Source of the DNA: an uncultured Bacteroidota bacterium
GTDB lineage: Bacteria > Bacteroidota > Bacteroidia > Chitinophagales > Chitinophagaceae
Direction: 5' to 3'
Assembly (NCBI GenBank): GCA_903851455.1
Contig: CAINOM010000224.1
Location: forward strand, 1-6,810
Length of the DNA stretch: 6,810 bases
Shown: piece after piece, positions 5,770 to 6,810 of the stretch
Layout of the letters: every line of letters starts with the position of its first letter
Numbering within the stretch: position 1 is the stretch's first letter
Program-made: the position numbers and the translations under genes
The notes under the pieces: model-generated
What the model was told of the DNA's origin: nothing
Databases searched by the model: none
The model's input: the letters and a program-made list of their open reading frames with translations, nothing else

Positions 5770-6801
5770 TTACTTCATCAAAAATGGCATCCTGGCAATG
5801 TTCTTAAGCGCCATGCCGGTACCGCGCACCACTGCGCGCAGCGGATCATCGGCTACATGCACCGGCAATTTTATCTTGTGCGAAATACGTTTGTCCAGTC
5901 CGCGCAGCAATGCTCCACCACCCGTAAGGTAAAGGCCGCGGCGATAAATATCTGCGGCAAGCTCAGGTGGCGTGCTTTCCAGCGCTTTTAGAATAGCTTC
6001 TTCTATTTTGAATATGGACTTATCCAGTGCTTCCGCAACTTCCTGGTACGATACCATGATCTGCTTTGGAATACCTGTTACCAGGTCACGGCCGTTTACA
6101 GCAATATCATCGGGTGGGTTGTCAAGTTCTTTTAGTGCGGAACCCACGTGAATTTTTATTTGCTCTGCTGTGCGTTCACCTATCATGAGACTGTGATAGC
6201 GGCGCATGGCCTCCATGATATCCCCGGTAAACTCATCACCGGCTATGCGTATAGACTGGTCGCATACTATGCCGGCAAGCGCAATAACCGAAATGCCGGT
6301 GGTACCACCGCCTATATCAATGATCATATTGCCGGTAGGCTCTTCAACGTCTATGCCTATACCTAGGGCTGCTGCCATAGGCTCATGTATCATGTACACT
6401 TCCTTGGCGCCGGCCTGCTCTGCCGAATCCCGCACCGCTCTTTTTTCCACCTCTGTGATGCTGGAAGGTATGCATATCACCATACGCCAGCTTGGCGGGA
6501 ACATCGGTTTTTTTGGGTAAACCAGTTTGATCATTTCCCTCAGCATCCCTTCCGCAGCATTAAAGTCTGCTATTACGCCGTCTTTGAGTGGGCGTATCGT
6601 CTTAAGATTTTCGTGAGTTTTTTCGTGCATCATCATAGCCTTTTTCCCAACGGCTACAATTTTATTTGTAGTGCGGTCTATAGCTACTATCGATGGTTCG
6701 TCTACAACCACCTGGTCGTTATGTATGATAAGCGTATTGGCAGTGCCAAGATCTATTGCGATTTCCTGTGTAAGAAATTTAAAAAAGCCTAAAAAACTCA
6801 T
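5770..6801 (-). CDS. mreB: Rod shape-determining protein MreB (bacterial actin)
   Basis: The 343-residue product is full length and carries the actin-fold nucleotide-binding motifs: phosphate-1 loop IDLGTANT (residues 16-23), phosphate-2 loop IDIGGGTTGI (161-170) and adenosine motif YLTGGGALLRGLD (291-303). The N-terminus MSFLGFFKFL could act as the amphipathic membrane-binding helix seen in many MreB proteins. Other conserved segments include IHEPMAAALGIGI (138-150) and IGERTAEQIK (207-216). MreB polymerises into short membrane-bound filaments that orient the MreC/MreD/RodA/PBP2 machinery. The ATG start is at 6799-6801; only nine bases upstream are present, so promoter and ribosome-binding site lie outside the window. 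It is the first of the three shape genes in transcription order. Confidence 0.97.
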   Translation of the reverse strand: MSFLGFFKFLTQEIAIDLGTANTLIIHNDQVVVDEPSIVAIDRTTNKIVAVGKKAMMMHEKTHENLKTIRPLKDGVIADFNAAEGMLREMIKLVYPKKPMFPPSWRMVICIPSSITEVEKRAVRDSAEQAGAKEVYMIHEPMAAALGIGIDVEEPTGNMIIDIGGGTTGISVIALAGIVCDQSIRIAGDEFTGDIMEAMRRYHSLMIGERTAEQIKIHVGSALKELDNPPDDIAVNGRDLVTGIPKQIMVSYQEVAEALDKSIFKIEEAILKALESTPPELAADIYRRGLYLTGGGALLRGLDKRISHKIKLPVHVADDPLRAVVRGTGMALKNIARMPFLMK

Positions 6802-6810
6802 TATGGCGGT

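Noticed and set aside
6385..6792. Plus-strand open frame of 135 codons opposite mreB
   Set aside because: Complete MreB motifs on the minus strand account for this region; the plus-strand product has no coherent domain pattern.

Overview
The window looks like a piece of a Bacteroidota chromosome, probably Chitinophagaceae-like. This rests on the style of MreB, MreC and MreD, on mostly weak Shine-Dalgarno sequences, and on the Bacteroidota-type versions of the phage baseplate proteins. The genus assignment is inference. Two blocks run towards each other and almost meet near position 4100-4140.

Left block (1-4096, plus strand): the late part of a contractile-tail structural operon from a prophage, tailocin or related injection particle. 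In order it holds the 3' end of a probable baseplate spike/hub protein; a small gp46/gp25-like baseplate wedge protein; an unusual 427-residue protein joining a LysM/tail-X-like N-terminus, a proline linker, a DUF2341 module and a LamG-type lectin fold; a baseplate J (Mu gp47-like) protein; a divergent tail protein I (Mu gp48-like); and a 258-residue tail-fibre or tail-tip protein. Apart from the inserted 427-residue gene, the order spike - gp46 - J - I - fibre is that of Mu-type baseplate operons. Together these would build the baseplate at the cell-facing end of the tail and attach its receptor-binding parts. No lysis, head, integrase or transposase gene is visible, so the window cannot tell an active phage from a headless tail particle.

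Right block (4143-6801, minus strand): the cell-shape genes mreB, mreC and mreD, transcribed in that order from right to left. MreB forms actin-like filaments under the inner membrane. MreC and MreD link them to the elongasome peptidoglycan synthases (PBP2/RodA). All three look intact. mreC appears to start at GTG. mreB and mreC are separated by 187 bp carrying a large imperfect inverted repeat (5637-5765) that begins four bases after the mreB stop.

The junction is the most informative place. In many Bacteroidota mreD is followed by mrdA (PBP2) and rodA; here it is followed within 46 bp by the convergent end of the tail operon. This suggests that the tail locus, or a rearrangement bringing it here, cut the usual shape operon. 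The other point worth following is the lectin-like fusion inside the baseplate operon, a candidate receptor or glycan-binding component placed at an unexpected point.
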